From contig NZ_MCZK01000011.1 in the NCBI RefSeq assembly GCF_002875945.1, positions 1 to 41,223 on the forward strand: a stretch of 41,223 nucleotides of DNA, written 5' to 3'. Position 1 is the first letter of the stretch, and each line of letters opens with the position of its first letter. The translations under genes were made by a program, and so were the position numbers. The notes beneath the pieces were generated by a model. The model saw only the letters and a program-made list of their open reading frames with translations, made no database searches and had not been told where the DNA came from. Positions 8,304 to 17,737 of the stretch are shown one piece after another. Origin of the DNA: Vibrio lentus. Lineage in GTDB: Bacteria > Pseudomonadota > Gammaproteobacteria > Enterobacterales > Vibrionaceae.

Positions 8304-9491
8304 CTAATTAAAAGCACGAGCCAAAATGCCATTCCCTTGATATTGGTAAACACTTGAATTACTACTTACAAAGACCGACTCTCCGGGCTTAAGAGAAACT
8401 GACCGTCCTTCTGAAGTGACGGTCGCCTCTCCTTCCACACAGAACAAGATCTCTGCGCTACGTAGATACTGTGACTTGCTCTCATCAGTCGCAGACAAGA
8501 TATCAAAGCCAAAGTCATCCACTGGAATCGGATAGCTCATTTTGCCCTCTTTCAATACAGGCTTAAGGCGGATATCTTCTGGCTTAATCGGCTCAAAGAT
8601 TGTGTTGTCGATAAGCTCAGGGACATCGATATATTTGGGAGTGAGACCGGCACGCAACACGTTGTCTGAGTTTGCCATGATCTCTAAACCCGTACCTTGA
8701 ACATAAGCGTGTGGGGTCTCTGCGAATAGGAACATCGCTTCACCCGGTGCCAGTTCAACCGTGTTAAGCATCAATGGTGCAAACAAACCAATATCACCTG
8801 GATAATGCTGTTTGAACTCTTTGCTGTATTGCAGAGCTTCACGCCCCATAACCGTTTTAGCTGGTCGCGCATGCGCCGCATAAAGTTCATTAAGCGCAGA
8901 CTCTTTACGGTCACTCTCAAGCGACATAATTGCGCTAAAGAAAGACTTCAGAGAATCACTGTCGGCATTGGCTTTAAGTACATTAAGCTCAATCGTTAAC
9001 GAAGGGATATCCACTTCTTCGAACAAGGCAATAATATCGTCGATTGGACGAAAGCCATTCATCGCTTTGTAGAACGTCAACGCATAAACAAGTTCAGGCT
9101 TATGGTTTGGATCTTTGTAATTACGATTAGACGCATTCAAAGGGATACCAAGTGAATTCTCTCGCTCAAAACCTAACTCAGATTTACGCTTATTTGGGTG
9201 AACCTGAATCGACAACGGTGTTTCTGCTGCCAACACCTTAAATAAGAAAGGTAGTTCACCGAAACGTGCCGCCGTGTACCCGCCTAAAACATCGGTTTTG
9301 TTTTCATCAATCATGTGGGAAAGCGGCTCACCTGTGTCGCCTACTTTTGAGCAACCATTAGGATGAGCACCCATCCAAATTTCTGCTTGAGGTTCTTGGT
9401 TCGGGTTCACAATACCGAATAGTTGATTAATGGAGTCTTTGCTGCCCCATGCGTAGTTTTGGATAACGTTGTCGAGTTTAAATAGAGACAT
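8304..9491 (-). CDS. manA: Mannose-6-phosphate isomerase, class I
   Basis: The product is 395 aa, the usual length for a type I PMI. The zinc ligands align with E. coli ManA: Gln96 and His98 in the Q-V-H-P motif, Glu133 in HKPEL, and His261 in AETPHAYVQG. The enzyme interconverts mannose-6-phosphate and fructose-6-phosphate in the cytosol. Here it is the last gene of the mannosylglycerate operon and starts 2 nt after the glycerate kinase stop, so it is translationally close-coupled. In this setting its job is to send the mannose half of the imported sugar into glycolysis. It may be a pathway-dedicated copy beside a housekeeping manA elsewhere, which is inference. Confidence 0.95.
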   Translation of the reverse strand: MSLFKLDNVIQNYAWGSKDSINQLFGIVNPNQEPQAEIWMGAHPNGCSKVGDTGEPLSHMIDENKTDVLGGYTAARFGELPFLFKVLAAETPLSIQVHPNKRKSELGFERENSLGIPLNASNRNYKDPNHKPELVYALTFYKAMNGFRPIDDIIALFEEVDIPSLTIELNVLKANADSDSLKSFFSAIMSLESDRKESALNELYAAHARPAKTVMGREALQYSKEFKQHYPGDIGLFAPLMLNTVELAPGEAMFLFAETPHAYVQGTGLEIMANSDNVLRAGLTPKYIDVPELIDNTIFEPIKPEDIRLKPVLKEGKMSYPIPVDDFGFDILSATDESKSQYLRSAEILFCVEGEATVTSEGRSVSLKPGESVFVSSNSSVYQYQGNGILARAFN

Positions 9492-9493
9492 AA

Positions 9494-10660
9494 TTACTTC
9501 TCATTAAAAATCTGGCCGCCAAGCTTGAGCGTGGCAGCGATATTACGGGCACTGCGAGTCAGATTTTGGCTCGCTTCTGATAAAACTTGGTCTAAGGACT
9601 GAGGTGAACGTACGGTTCCAAATAAGCTAGACATTGAGTCATAAAGCTTTTCAACGTCTTTGCCCAAAGAGCCAGCAATACCAATGGTTGGAATGTTCTG
9701 CTTAAGAGCTCGCTGTGCGATACCAAAAGGTGTTTTTCCTTGCAGAGTTTGGTTATCCATCTGTCCTTCACCCGTCACGACCAATGAAGCGCCTTCAAGT
9801 ACCTTATCCGCATCCAACGCATCCAGTACCATCTCGATACCCGCTTTAATTTGGATATTGAATGCCAGGCTTAACCCTAGGGGTGTGCCACCAGCAGCAC
9901 CAAAACCCTTGCTGTCGCGATGATTAACGCCTGTATGGGTTTGAGCAATATCGGCAAAATGTCCGATAGCAACATCAAGTTGTTGGACTTGAATTTGTGA
10001 CGCCCCTTTCTGAGGACCAAACACAACACTTGCTCCGCTTTCGCCACACAATGGATTATTCACATCGCAAGCGACCACGAACGTGACTTCTTTGCATCTG
10101 GGGTGCAGCCCATCAAGATCGATGCTTGCTAGCTGACTTAATTCGGCGCCGCCACCAGATAACTCGTTGCCTTGCTTGTCTAATAACTTGCCTCCCAACG
10201 CTTGTAAAATGCCTGCACCTGCATCGTTAGTTGCGCTACCGCCCAAGCCGATAATGATTTGTTCAACGCCTTGATCTAACGCATCTTTAATCAATAGCCC
10301 TGTGCCAAACGAAGATGCGGTTAAAGGTGATCTTTCTTCTACCGTTAATCGGTCTAAGCCCGACGCTTGAGCAAATTCCAACAAGGCAGTTTTCACCTTA
10401 GTTCCATCAAAAGTCTGCTCTAACGATGCCCAGTAAGCCGCGCATTCACGTCCGATAGGATCCGTCGTTTGCAAGCTTTGCTTGTTACCATTGAGCGCTT
10501 CTAGCAACACATCTACCGTGCCTTCTCCGCCATCGGCGAGTGGCATTTTCACAAACTCTGCATGAGGGAAAACGTCGGCAAACCCACGCTCAATGCAAGA
10601 CGCAACTTGATGAGCGTCGAGTGATTCTTTAAATGAATCAGGGGCAATTACAATTTTCAT
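9494..10660 (-). CDS. glxK: Glycerate kinase (GlxK/GarK type)
   Basis: The product is 388 aa, typical of the bacterial glycerate kinase type 1 family. The diagnostic start is MKIVIAPDSFKESL, followed by the A-D-G-G-E-G-T loop (about 43-49) and the G-L-G-G-S-A-T-N-D-A-G segment (about 140-150). Members phosphorylate D-glycerate with ATP, the GlxK/GarK class giving 2-phosphoglycerate. It lies between mngB and manA in one operon, and its substrate is exactly the second product of mannosylglycerate hydrolysis. That makes the functional assignment stronger than sequence alone. The symbol glxK is used for the family; garK would be an equal choice. Confidence 0.92.
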   Translation of the reverse strand: MKIVIAPDSFKESLDAHQVASCIERGFADVFPHAEFVKMPLADGGEGTVDVLLEALNGNKQSLQTTDPIGRECAAYWASLEQTFDGTKVKTALLEFAQASGLDRLTVEERSPLTASSFGTGLLIKDALDQGVEQIIIGLGGSATNDAGAGILQALGGKLLDKQGNELSGGGAELSQLASIDLDGLHPRCKEVTFVVACDVNNPLCGESGASVVFGPQKGASQIQVQQLDVAIGHFADIAQTHTGVNHRDSKGFGAAGGTPLGLSLAFNIQIKAGIEMVLDALDADKVLEGASLVVTGEGQMDNQTLQGKTPFGIAQRALKQNIPTIGIAGSLGKDVEKLYDSMSSLFGTVRSPQSLDQVLSEASQNLTRSARNIAATLKLGGQIFNEK

Positions 10661-10674
10661 TGTCGTTCACCATT

Positions 10675-10696
10675 CCCGCCCACCAAGGTGAGCGGG
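10675..10696 (-). other. Intercistronic hairpin between mngB and glxK
   Basis: In the mRNA, CCCGC-U-CACC pairs with GGUG-G-GCGGG (10 pairs including one G-U) with almost no loop. It lies in the 45-nt gap just before the glxK start. There is no T-run, so it looks more like a stability or processing stem than a terminator. Confidence 0.5.
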
Positions 10697-10705
10697 TGAT
10701 TAAAA

Positions 10706-13375
10706 TTAGAATTTGATTTGGAATGTTTTTGCTTGGCAAGATGCCAATTCACCAAAAGATAAGTCGCCAAAAGACAAGTCACCGAAAGTTTCAGTTGCCA
10801 TATCACCTTCACGAACGCGCTCGTCCATGCTTGTCTCTTTCCAGCTTGAAACCGCTTGAGTGAAAGAGATTGAATCCGATACTGAACCCGTTTCTGCTGG
10901 GTTGTAGACACGCATGATCAACGCATCTTCGTCTTCAGCTTTCTTCAGTACGCTTAGTACCGCACCTGCTTGTTGCTTCGATAGCAAACTGAAGCTCATT
11001 GGTAGGTTTTGCTCGCCTACGTTTAGCTTCATCGCGTTGTAAGGGATCTTGTTGTAGCATTCGATTTGAGTGACATTGTCACGTGCTTGCGCCATGATAT
11101 TCGCGTCAATGTGGTTACCAGAGAAACCACACAGTGTGAATTCACATACCAACTTGCCGCGCACTTGTGAGTCTGGTGTCGGGATCTTAATACCTGAAGG
11201 ACGACCCGGACGAAGCAATAGCTCTTCTTTACCCAACACGCCGATACCACGGAATAATGTCAGTGCGAAGGTATCTCTATTCTCATCGCCTTGAGATGCA
11301 ATCACTTCAAATTCACGCAGACCATTCGACATAATAGCCATGCCCGCGTTGCCGTTTTCTAGCGCTGCAAAGTTCATTAACTGATACACAGGAACTGGTG
11401 CTTCTTTCCACTTCTCTTCTTCCCAAACCGCCATTGCAGGATCGTTAGTTGGTCGAGTAATACAACCGAATTGGTTATCAGCAACGACAGTTTCAGAAAC
11501 AAATGGCGTTGGTACCAACACACGTACACGGTGGTCGTCGGCTTGGTTGTCTAGTTCCATGCGGACTTCGATGCGGCGAGAGCCTTGTTTCAATACCACT
11601 TGGCATTGCGCTTCAACAAAACCATTTTGACCCGTGCGCTCTTCACGCTCTGCAAGGTTTGCAGGCACGTTCATGCGGAAAGCGATGTTCGCTACTGATT
11701 GGAAGCCTTGGTGGTCAATCGATGTTTCTACCGGGAATTCGTCTGAATACAGTAACCACTCTTGACGAGATGGAGAGTAATCGTACTCATCACCGTCATC
11801 AGAACCGTCTTCTAAACGAAGTACTTGGTCGAATACTTGCTCTGTCTCTTTATCGAAAATAGTCAGAGTACCGTTGTCATTTACATTGATTCGGTAGTAC
11901 TCGTTCTCTAGCAAGTATTCTTTTTGCTCAGCAACTTTTACTGCGCCCTTCTCGTTAGCTTGAATGTGTAACGTGGTGAAGCCCATCGCTGGCACAGTGC
12001 GTTTGATTTGAATATCAAACTCCATGAATGGGTCGTAGTTACCATAGTGAACGATTTGACGGTCTACTTTACCTGGGTCAATTTGGCGCTTGTCTTGAAT
12101 GAAGTACTCAACTGGGGTTTCGTTTTCATCAAAGATTGAGAATTCTTGAGCACGGATAGTAATGGTTGTGTTCACCACTTCTTCACGCTCGTACGGAGAA
12201 AGGTTAAACATCGCCAATTTGTCGCAACCTTCGCGATCCGGCATATGGTCAACGATTTTACGTTTGTAGAAGTGGATTAGGTTTGTCGCCATGTCGTCCG
12301 CAAGGATGTAACGGTTTAGGATTTCAGCGTGAACTTTGTCTGAACAACAGCAACCAATCGAGTCATGAGCGTGGTTCTTCATGCTCTCTTTCCACATTTT
12401 CTCAATCAAACCGTGGTGGTATTCGAAACCTAATGTCCAAGCGATAGACGCTAGAGGTTCTAAGATGTTTACAATCTTGTTTTCGATTTCCGCGTGGATC
12501 AGTTTGATGTCCATACGAGTCGAAGAGATCGTACGGTGAACACGCATGTATTTACCGTCGTTGAATTCGCCTTTGATTGTGTCGAGTTGATCGCGTGCGG
12601 CTTCTACTTTTTCGAATACTTCTTCAAAGCGACTCATTGAGAATTCGCGATCTGGGTAGATTTCACGAAGCTTGTCCATCACTTCAAAGATGTCTTTTTG
12701 AATCGGCATTTGATCGTGGCCGTTCGGCAATAGGATGTCTTTCGTTACCGATGGTTTTTCTAGCACTGGGAAGTACTTATCTAAACGAGCACGCAGACCT
12801 TCTTCATCTTGTGGAAGATACTTACCAATCGCGTAACCCAAAGGAAGCACTTGTGCCGTTACTTCACTGCCGTCGTTAGACTGCCATAAGAATTCTGTTT
12901 TGTTGGTGCCATGACGCTCTGAACAACCACGCCAGAACATTGCACGTGTAATGTCAAAACCGTTGTAGATCATCGGCAGTTGAGAACTCATGCTGAATGA
13001 ATCTGGTAGGTAACCAATCTTCATTGCATCGCCAAATTTCATACAGTCACGAATACCATACATCATGTTACGCACAATCGACTCACCAGAAACTTGCATT
13101 GTGTCGGTTTGAGAATACCAAGGGCCAATAATAAGCTTGCCCGCTTCAACCAATGCTTTTACGCGTTCTGTGTTCTCTGGTTTGATCGCAAAGTAGTCTT
13201 CTAGAACGGCTGTTTGACCATCTAGAACGTAGTATTTGTATTCTGGATCGTTCTCCAGACGGTTCATGATTTCTTCCATGTTGTTCACAAGAAGAATGCG
13301 AGACTCTTCTGTTGTGAAATACCATTCACGATCCCAGTGCATGTGTGGAGTAATATGTACGCGTGATGTAGTCAT
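10706..13375 (-). CDS. mngB: Mannosylglycerate hydrolase, GH38 alpha-mannosidase
   Basis: The product is 889 aa from the ATG at 13375, which has AGGT at good spacing; an ATG two codons upstream (13381) sits too close to that site. E. coli MngB is of similar length. GH38 landmarks are present: the N-terminal zinc motif H-M-H-W-D-R-E-W-Y and the nucleophile region G-Y-L-P-D-S-F-S (Asp125). The long C-terminal half is the beta-sandwich typical of the family. In the pathway it hydrolyses 2-O-(6-phospho-alpha-mannosyl)-D-glycerate to mannose-6-phosphate and glycerate in the cytosol. The extreme C-terminus contains an in-frame five-residue repeat. It is downstream of mngA across a 238-nt structured gap, so it may have its own control. 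Confidence 0.95.
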   Translation of the reverse strand: MTTSRVHITPHMHWDREWYFTTEESRILLVNNMEEIMNRLENDPEYKYYVLDGQTAVLEDYFAIKPENTERVKALVEAGKLIIGPWYSQTDTMQVSGESIVRNMMYGIRDCMKFGDAMKIGYLPDSFSMSSQLPMIYNGFDITRAMFWRGCSERHGTNKTEFLWQSNDGSEVTAQVLPLGYAIGKYLPQDEEGLRARLDKYFPVLEKPSVTKDILLPNGHDQMPIQKDIFEVMDKLREIYPDREFSMSRFEEVFEKVEAARDQLDTIKGEFNDGKYMRVHRTISSTRMDIKLIHAEIENKIVNILEPLASIAWTLGFEYHHGLIEKMWKESMKNHAHDSIGCCCSDKVHAEILNRYILADDMATNLIHFYKRKIVDHMPDREGCDKLAMFNLSPYEREEVVNTTITIRAQEFSIFDENETPVEYFIQDKRQIDPGKVDRQIVHYGNYDPFMEFDIQIKRTVPAMGFTTLHIQANEKGAVKVAEQKEYLLENEYYRINVNDNGTLTIFDKETEQVFDQVLRLEDGSDDGDEYDYSPSRQEWLLYSDEFPVETSIDHQGFQSVANIAFRMNVPANLAEREERTGQNGFVEAQCQVVLKQGSRRIEVRMELDNQADDHRVRVLVPTPFVSETVVADNQFGCITRPTNDPAMAVWEEEKWKEAPVPVYQLMNFAALENGNAGMAIMSNGLREFEVIASQGDENRDTFALTLFRGIGVLGKEELLLRPGRPSGIKIPTPDSQVRGKLVCEFTLCGFSGNHIDANIMAQARDNVTQIECYNKIPYNAMKLNVGEQNLPMSFSLLSKQQAGAVLSVLKKAEDEDALIMRVYNPAETGSVSDSISFTQAVSSWKETSMDERVREGDMATETFGDLSFGDLSFGELASCQAKTFQIKF
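10748..10786 (-). repeat. In-frame 15-nt repeats in the mngB C-terminus
   Basis: The coding sequence reads [14 protein letters not shown], that is two and a partial copies of a 15-nt unit. It probably arose by slippage and keeps the frame. It lies about 14 residues before the stop, outside the catalytic domain. Confidence 0.7.
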
Positions 13376-13461
13376 AATCATTTACCTAAATGTGTCGCTT
13401 CGAGTAAATCTAAAATTCGAACTCAAATACGACTAAATTAAAGTTTTTCAAGGGGTTAAAA

Positions 13462-13551
13462 TTGGCTGCCACTAAATTTAGGGTGCAGAAAACCACGCCC
13501 AGAATCTGTGTGAATAAAACCGTTAAGAACACAGGTATTTAGGACAGCCAA
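13462..13551 (-). promoter_or_regulatory. Nested inverted repeats in the mngA-mngB intercistronic region
   Basis: The outer arms TTGGCTG (13462-13468) and CAGCCAA (13545-13551) enclose inner arms CTGTGT (13506-13511) and ACACAG (13529-13534). The full 238-nt gap has no ORF. In the mngA-mngB transcript these could form a long stem that tunes mngB expression or mRNA processing. I see no T-run terminator. Confidence 0.4.
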
Positions 13552-13613
13552 GTTGTTCGTTATTTTTTATATGGTGTTTTTAATTACGAGCTAGAAGTGA
13601 GCTCAAAATTCAG

Positions 13614-15548
13614 TTAGTTCTGTGTTGCAGTACTTGCTTCAAACTTACCCTTTTTTACAGCGTGACCACGCCACATCAGAAGAGTAACCGTTGAAATCAC
13701 TGTGCCGACAATCGCAGCACCGAACCAGATTGCAGCAGCAGAGAATGCGCCTAGACCTGAGTCGTGTAACAAGAAGATAGAGAAGATACCCGCGCCTGGA
13801 GTCGATAAACCAATACCTGCCGCACCAACCATTGCACCTGTAACAACAGAGCCTAATAAGAATGAGCCGATTACACGGATTGGATCTTCAATCGCCATTG
13901 GGATTGCACCTTCGGTAATACCCGCAAGGCCAAGTAGCCATGTCGATTTACCGGTTTCAATCTCAAAGTCTTTGAATAGGCGTGGAGCAATCATGGTTGA
14001 AGCCGTTACAGTGAACGCCGATACCATTTTTACTGAGCCAAAAATTGCGTAAGGACCATAAACACCGTTCGCCATTGCACCTAAACAGAATGCGTAAGCA
14101 GCTTTGTTTACCGGACCACCTAAGTCGAATGATACAAACAGACCTAGAATCGCACCCAGTAACAATGCATTAGTGCCTGACATACCGTTCAACCAGTCCG
14201 TTAGACCTTGGTTTAGGAACGCTACAGGTTTACCGATAACAAACAGCATCAAGCTACCTGCCACCAAAGTACCGATCACAGGGTAAAGGTAAAAAGTTAG
14301 GAAGCCGTTAAACGCAGGGCCTAAGCGAACATGCTCTTTTACCCAACGCATCACGTAACCAGCAATCAAACCACCAACAACACCGCCTAGGAAACCAGAG
14401 CCAATGATGTTTGCTGCAATACCTGCGGCAAAACCAGGACCCAGTGCGGGTTTGTCTGCCAATGAGTACGCTGTGTAAGCCGCCAGTACTGGCACCATTA
14501 ATGTACCCAGTAGGCCGCCACCTAGTTTGCGATACATCCATAGCCAAGAATCTTTTGTTGCGTAGAGCTCTTGCAGGTCAAAAATTTGCGCGATAAGAAC
14601 AGCAACCGCAAGAACAGTACCACCAGCAACGATAAGAGGAACTGCGTAAGAAATACCAGAAAGCAATGCTTGTTTAAGCTCAGTTTTCAACGGCAGTTTC
14701 TTCGGTTTGTCATCGGTAGCCACTTTACGTTCTGCACCGTTACCTTTTTTCGACTCTTCAATCGCTTCATTAAGAATGCGTTCACCGTGCTTAATCGGTT
14801 CTGCAACTGGGGTTTCAACACGAGGAATGCCATTAAAGCGCTCAGATTCTTTAATCGCAACTTCAGCAGCAAACACACACGCTACAGCATTATTAAGTTG
14901 TTCCGCAGTTAAGCGATCTTCAATACCGTTTGCGCCCTGCTTTTCAACATGAACCTTGTAGCCAAGCTTTTTGCCTGCTTTTTCTAGGTATTCTGCCGCC
15001 ATATAAGTATGAGCAATACCTGCAGGGCAAGCAGTAACACATACAATTGTCGGCGCATTTGTATCTAAGTTGTCTTGTTTTTCTTCTTGTTGGTTGTCGC
15101 CATCAAGAAGCGCAAAGATTTCTTCAGCCGTTGTCGCTTTTAATACTGCTTCGCGAACATCGTCGTCAACCAATGTCGTTGTCAGTGCAGTGAGCAGATG
15201 CATGTGGGTAGAACCCGCTTCTGCATTTGGAATCGCAATTAGGAAGATAAGATTGACATCTTCGTCTTCATCCAAGCCTTTCCATTTCATGTCTTCTTTA
15301 AGCGTTGCTACAGCGAAGCCAGCTTCTTTAACCGCGTCTGTCTTGCCGTGCGGTACAGCTAGGCCTTCACCAAGCGCTGTCGGGCCTTGCTCTTCACGAG
15401 CAAATACTGCATCAAGATACTCTTGCTTGTTATGCAGCTTGCCTTGCTGATCCAGTTGGTCAGCAAGTGCGTAAATCGCTTCTTCTCGACTGCTAAACGT
15501 AGTTTGCAGATTTACGAGCGACTTATTCGTTAGAGTAGTAAGTTTCAT
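13614..15548 (-). CDS. mngA: PTS 2-O-alpha-mannosyl-D-glycerate transporter, EIIABC
   Basis: The product is 644 aa in the order IIA-IIB-IIC, as in E. coli MngA. The IIA domain (1-150) carries the phospho-His in A-V-P-H-G-K (His67). The IIB domain (about 165-265) has the phospho-Cys motif T-A-C-P-A-G-I-A-H-T (Cys174). The IIC domain (about 290-640) is a fructose-type permease with about ten membrane segments. PEP-derived phosphate passes from HPr to His67, then Cys174, then the sugar during import. The fructose-family permease alone would be ambiguous, but the adjacent mngB, glxK, manA and mngR fix the substrate as mannosylglycerate. It is the first gene of the operon and divergent from mngR. 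Confidence 0.92.
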   Translation of the reverse strand: MKLTTLTNKSLVNLQTTFSSREEAIYALADQLDQQGKLHNKQEYLDAVFAREEQGPTALGEGLAVPHGKTDAVKEAGFAVATLKEDMKWKGLDEDEDVNLIFLIAIPNAEAGSTHMHLLTALTTTLVDDDVREAVLKATTAEEIFALLDGDNQQEEKQDNLDTNAPTIVCVTACPAGIAHTYMAAEYLEKAGKKLGYKVHVEKQGANGIEDRLTAEQLNNAVACVFAAEVAIKESERFNGIPRVETPVAEPIKHGERILNEAIEESKKGNGAERKVATDDKPKKLPLKTELKQALLSGISYAVPLIVAGGTVLAVAVLIAQIFDLQELYATKDSWLWMYRKLGGGLLGTLMVPVLAAYTAYSLADKPALGPGFAAGIAANIIGSGFLGGVVGGLIAGYVMRWVKEHVRLGPAFNGFLTFYLYPVIGTLVAGSLMLFVIGKPVAFLNQGLTDWLNGMSGTNALLLGAILGLFVSFDLGGPVNKAAYAFCLGAMANGVYGPYAIFGSVKMVSAFTVTASTMIAPRLFKDFEIETGKSTWLLGLAGITEGAIPMAIEDPIRVIGSFLLGSVVTGAMVGAAGIGLSTPGAGIFSIFLLHDSGLGAFSAAAIWFGAAIVGTVISTVTLLMWRGHAVKKGKFEASTATQN

Positions 15549-15565
15549 AACCTTTGTCCCATAGT

Positions 15566-15634
15566 CACGGATTAGTACGACAGTCGTCCCTGTCGACGAG
15601 AAGAATAATACAACTTCAAGACATTTAATCCGTG
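15566..15634 (-). promoter_or_regulatory. Structured 5' leader of mngA
   Basis: CACGGATTA (15566-15574) and TAATCCGTG (15626-15634) form a 9-bp inverted repeat just upstream of the mngA start. Inside it CGACAG (15578-15583) pairs with CTGTCG (15590-15595). The two stems would stack in the mRNA if transcription starts upstream of 15634. Confidence 0.45.
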
Positions 15635-15646
15635 ATCACGATCTCA
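15631..15646. promoter_or_regulatory. Candidate CRP site in the mngA-mngR divergent region
   Basis: CGTGA-N6-TCTCA matches eight of the ten core positions of the CRP consensus TGTGA-N6-TCACA. It starts with the palindrome CGTGATCACG. A CRP role fits a PTS operon, but the site overlaps possible promoters and is not proven. Confidence 0.4.
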
Positions 15647-15655
15647 TCAATACAT

Positions 15656-15733
15656 ATTTGTATTTAATTTGTATTTAAATAGTATTGGTAAATCCTTTAA
15701 GAAAGCTTGTTATGTATCGTTTAATTTGTATTA
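15656..15733. repeat. Tandem 11-bp repeats, probable MngR operator region
   Basis: ATTTGTATTTA occurs twice head to tail (15656-15666, 15667-15677), one helical turn apart. A near copy, ATTTGTATTA, follows at 15724-15733. The repeats lie midway between divergent mngA and mngR. GntR-family control of such an interval is usual, but binding by MngR is inferred. Confidence 0.5.
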
Positions 15734-15865
15734 TATGTACTACAAAATACCGATACGTTGCTCACACTAACCTTTAAAGCAAGGCTTATATAGAGCAAAT
15801 TTACGTATTTAAGGTACAGGTTGTTAATCAAAGTCTAGTTGTCCTAGCGCACAAATGAGGCAAAA

Positions 15866-16582
15866 ATGGCAAGACTCCCGATGTATCGCCAAATCGCCGA
15901 TGCAATAAGAGAAAAGATCAGTTCTGGTGAATATAAAGTTGGAGAAGCACTTCCAACAGAAGCACAGCTACGTGAAGTCTTTTCTGTCAGCCGTGTCACC
16001 GTAAGACAAGCACTCAAGCTACTGATCGAAAACGATGAGCTTGAAAGTGTTCAAGGCAGCGGCACTTATGTGAAAGAGAACAAGATCAATTACGACATCT
16101 ACAAACAGTCGAGCTTTCAAGAAAAGTGGGCGCATTTAGATGTGGTTACACACAGTGAGGTTTTGGCCTTTGAAATGAAACCCTGCTCTTTGGCGATGTC
16201 TGAACATCTAGATATCAAAGAAGGCGAATTGGTTTTCTACGTAAAGCGTGTTCGTTTCATAGACAACAACCCAATCACGGTTGAAGAAACCTGGTTGCCC
16301 GTTGCCCTATTCCCGGATCTTACCTATCAAGTGATGCAAACATCAAAATACGACTTTATTGAAAACACCAAAGGCATGGTGATTGATAGAAGTGAGCAAG
16401 AACTGGTTCCGATTCTTCCACCTGAAGACGTGGCTAAACAGTTGGATATCGACCCTGCTCAACCGATTATTGAAAAGCGCACTCGTGGTTATCTTGCCAA
16501 TAATACGGTATTTGAATACAGCCGAAACTACTTCACATCTAACGATTACCGATTCACTTTGGTCGCAAGACGCCAAAGATAA
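15866..16582 (+). CDS. mngR: GntR/HutC-family transcriptional regulator, MngR
   Basis: The product is 238 aa. Residues 4-70 are the GntR winged helix (YRQIADAIREKI, then LPTEAQLREVFSVSRVTVRQAL and the wing QGSGTYV). Residues about 85-235 are a UTRA effector domain of the HutC/FarR class. In E. coli MngR (FarR) represses mngA-mngB and is relieved by the pathway metabolite. Divergence from mngA across a 317-nt region with tandem repeats supports the same role here. The start ATG has GAGG 5-6 nt upstream. The gene ends at a GC-rich hairpin and is not cotranscribed with the next gene with any certainty. Confidence 0.9.
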   Translation: MARLPMYRQIADAIREKISSGEYKVGEALPTEAQLREVFSVSRVTVRQALKLLIENDELESVQGSGTYVKENKINYDIYKQSSFQEKWAHLDVVTHSEVLAFEMKPCSLAMSEHLDIKEGELVFYVKRVRFIDNNPITVEETWLPVALFPDLTYQVMQTSKYDFIENTKGMVIDRSEQELVPILPPEDVAKQLDIDPAQPIIEKRTRGYLANNTVFEYSRNYFTSNDYRFTLVARRQR

Positions 16583-16609
16583 AGCTCAATCAAGTATTGC
16601 TATGACTAA

Positions 16610-16633
16610 CACAGAGGACGCCCGTCCTCTGTG
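16610..16633 (+). terminator. Hairpin after mngR
   Basis: CACAGAGGA and TCCTCTGTG form a 9-bp stem with loop CGCCCG, starting 27 nt after the mngR stop. There is no T-run, so termination would be weak. Directly after it lies GAAAGCCCTCAT, identical to the left arm of the terminator at 5984 but with no right arm. Confidence 0.55.
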
Positions 16634-16803
16634 AAAGCCCTCATTCCCTAAACAACAAACCTCAGTTCTACCACTCCAAATATTCCTAAACCAATATCAA
16701 ACAACCTCACGAAAGATCATTCACATTCATTGAAATATTCCGAGCGTCATTTGGCCATAAAATGAACGCCAAATTACAAGAACAACAGTCGACAGGAATG
16801 TAG

Positions 16804-17700
16804 ATGAATACCAAACAACTTGAGGACGCGGTAAGTGAAGTGACCTTGTTCAACCAGCACCTACACTTAATCCAATCCGTCCATACCATTCCGACACCAA
16901 AAGTAAATTGGGAGTCGATTGCCATGGAACCTGCGCCTGCAATGCCAACGGTTCGCTTCGATCATAAAGTCAAAGCCATGGAAGCGCTTGATGAATACAA
17001 GCCATACTGGCTCGATATACTGTTGGGTAACAAATCTAAGTTTCACACCCTCACAAACAATGTCGAGCGAGCAGCAGAGAAAGACATCGAACAATATAAA
17101 ACGGAATTTGTACATTGGGTTCAGAACTGCAGCTATTGGGCAAAAGGCAATCAATTGTCGAAAGGCGTTTTGAATAACGATAGCGAATCAAAGTTGTCTG
17201 CTCTTTCTGAAGCTCAGCAGAACCCAATGAACGCGGCAGTGGTCGACACCAAACTGATAAACCACAACTTTAATACCTACAAGAATGGTCACCTGTTAGA
17301 AATCAACATTCAGGTTAATAAGCGCAGCGTCATTCCTAAAGAGAAAAAGGTATTGTGCCAAGGCGAAGTAAAGTTAGAAACCTTATCCCTTTCAGAAAGC
17401 AATACCTTATATCGTGAGTACGTGTGCAGTTGTATTCTTAAATGTGCGCAGGACTCTTTCAATGTCTTACCCGAGACAAGCGTCGTGATCAATGTTGAAC
17501 AGGTTTCAGCAGACCATTCCAACGAAACCATTCTTTCGTGTCATATCGAAAAAGGGTTGCTGGAATTCTTATTGATTGAAGATGACAAACCCTCTGAGAT
17601 CCTTGAATTCTTTGTGCATATTGAAGATTTCAACCCTCATAGAGGCAACGGGTTTTCCGCGATCAAAACCATCTTCTCGCCTTTGCCTATCGCGTCGTAA
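16804..17700 (+). CDS. Unrecognised cytosolic protein of 298 aa
   Basis: I do not recognise this protein. It has no signal peptide or membrane segment. The N-terminal part (about 1-125) is mainly helical and charged, with several Trp and His residues. The C-terminal part (about 150-298) alternates strands and has a Cys cluster C-x-C-x3-C (Cys208, 210, 214) that could bind metal or be incidental. The start ATG has AGGA at 6 nt spacing, and base composition matches its neighbours, so it is a real gene. It stands alone between mngR and the DUF481 gene, with an 11-bp hairpin after it. Neighbours do not suggest a role. Confidence 0.75.
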   Translation: MNTKQLEDAVSEVTLFNQHLHLIQSVHTIPTPKVNWESIAMEPAPAMPTVRFDHKVKAMEALDEYKPYWLDILLGNKSKFHTLTNNVERAAEKDIEQYKTEFVHWVQNCSYWAKGNQLSKGVLNNDSESKLSALSEAQQNPMNAAVVDTKLINHNFNTYKNGHLLEINIQVNKRSVIPKEKKVLCQGEVKLETLSLSESNTLYREYVCSCILKCAQDSFNVLPETSVVINVEQVSADHSNETILSCHIEKGLLEFLLIEDDKPSEILEFFVHIEDFNPHRGNGFSAIKTIFSPLPIAS

Positions 17701-17737
17701 CGCACTCGACCCTACGGTTCAATCATTGACTACTCAT

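Noticed and set aside
10657..10911. 84-aa ORF spanning the mngB end and glxK start
   Set aside because: It overlaps mngB out of frame. The mngB frame continues intact to a proper stop.
14571..14912. 113-aa ORF antisense to mngA, and similar ones at 15070-15450 and 13702-14052
   Set aside because: They are shadows of the mngA reading frame, which has full EIIABC motifs. They show no domain or start signal.
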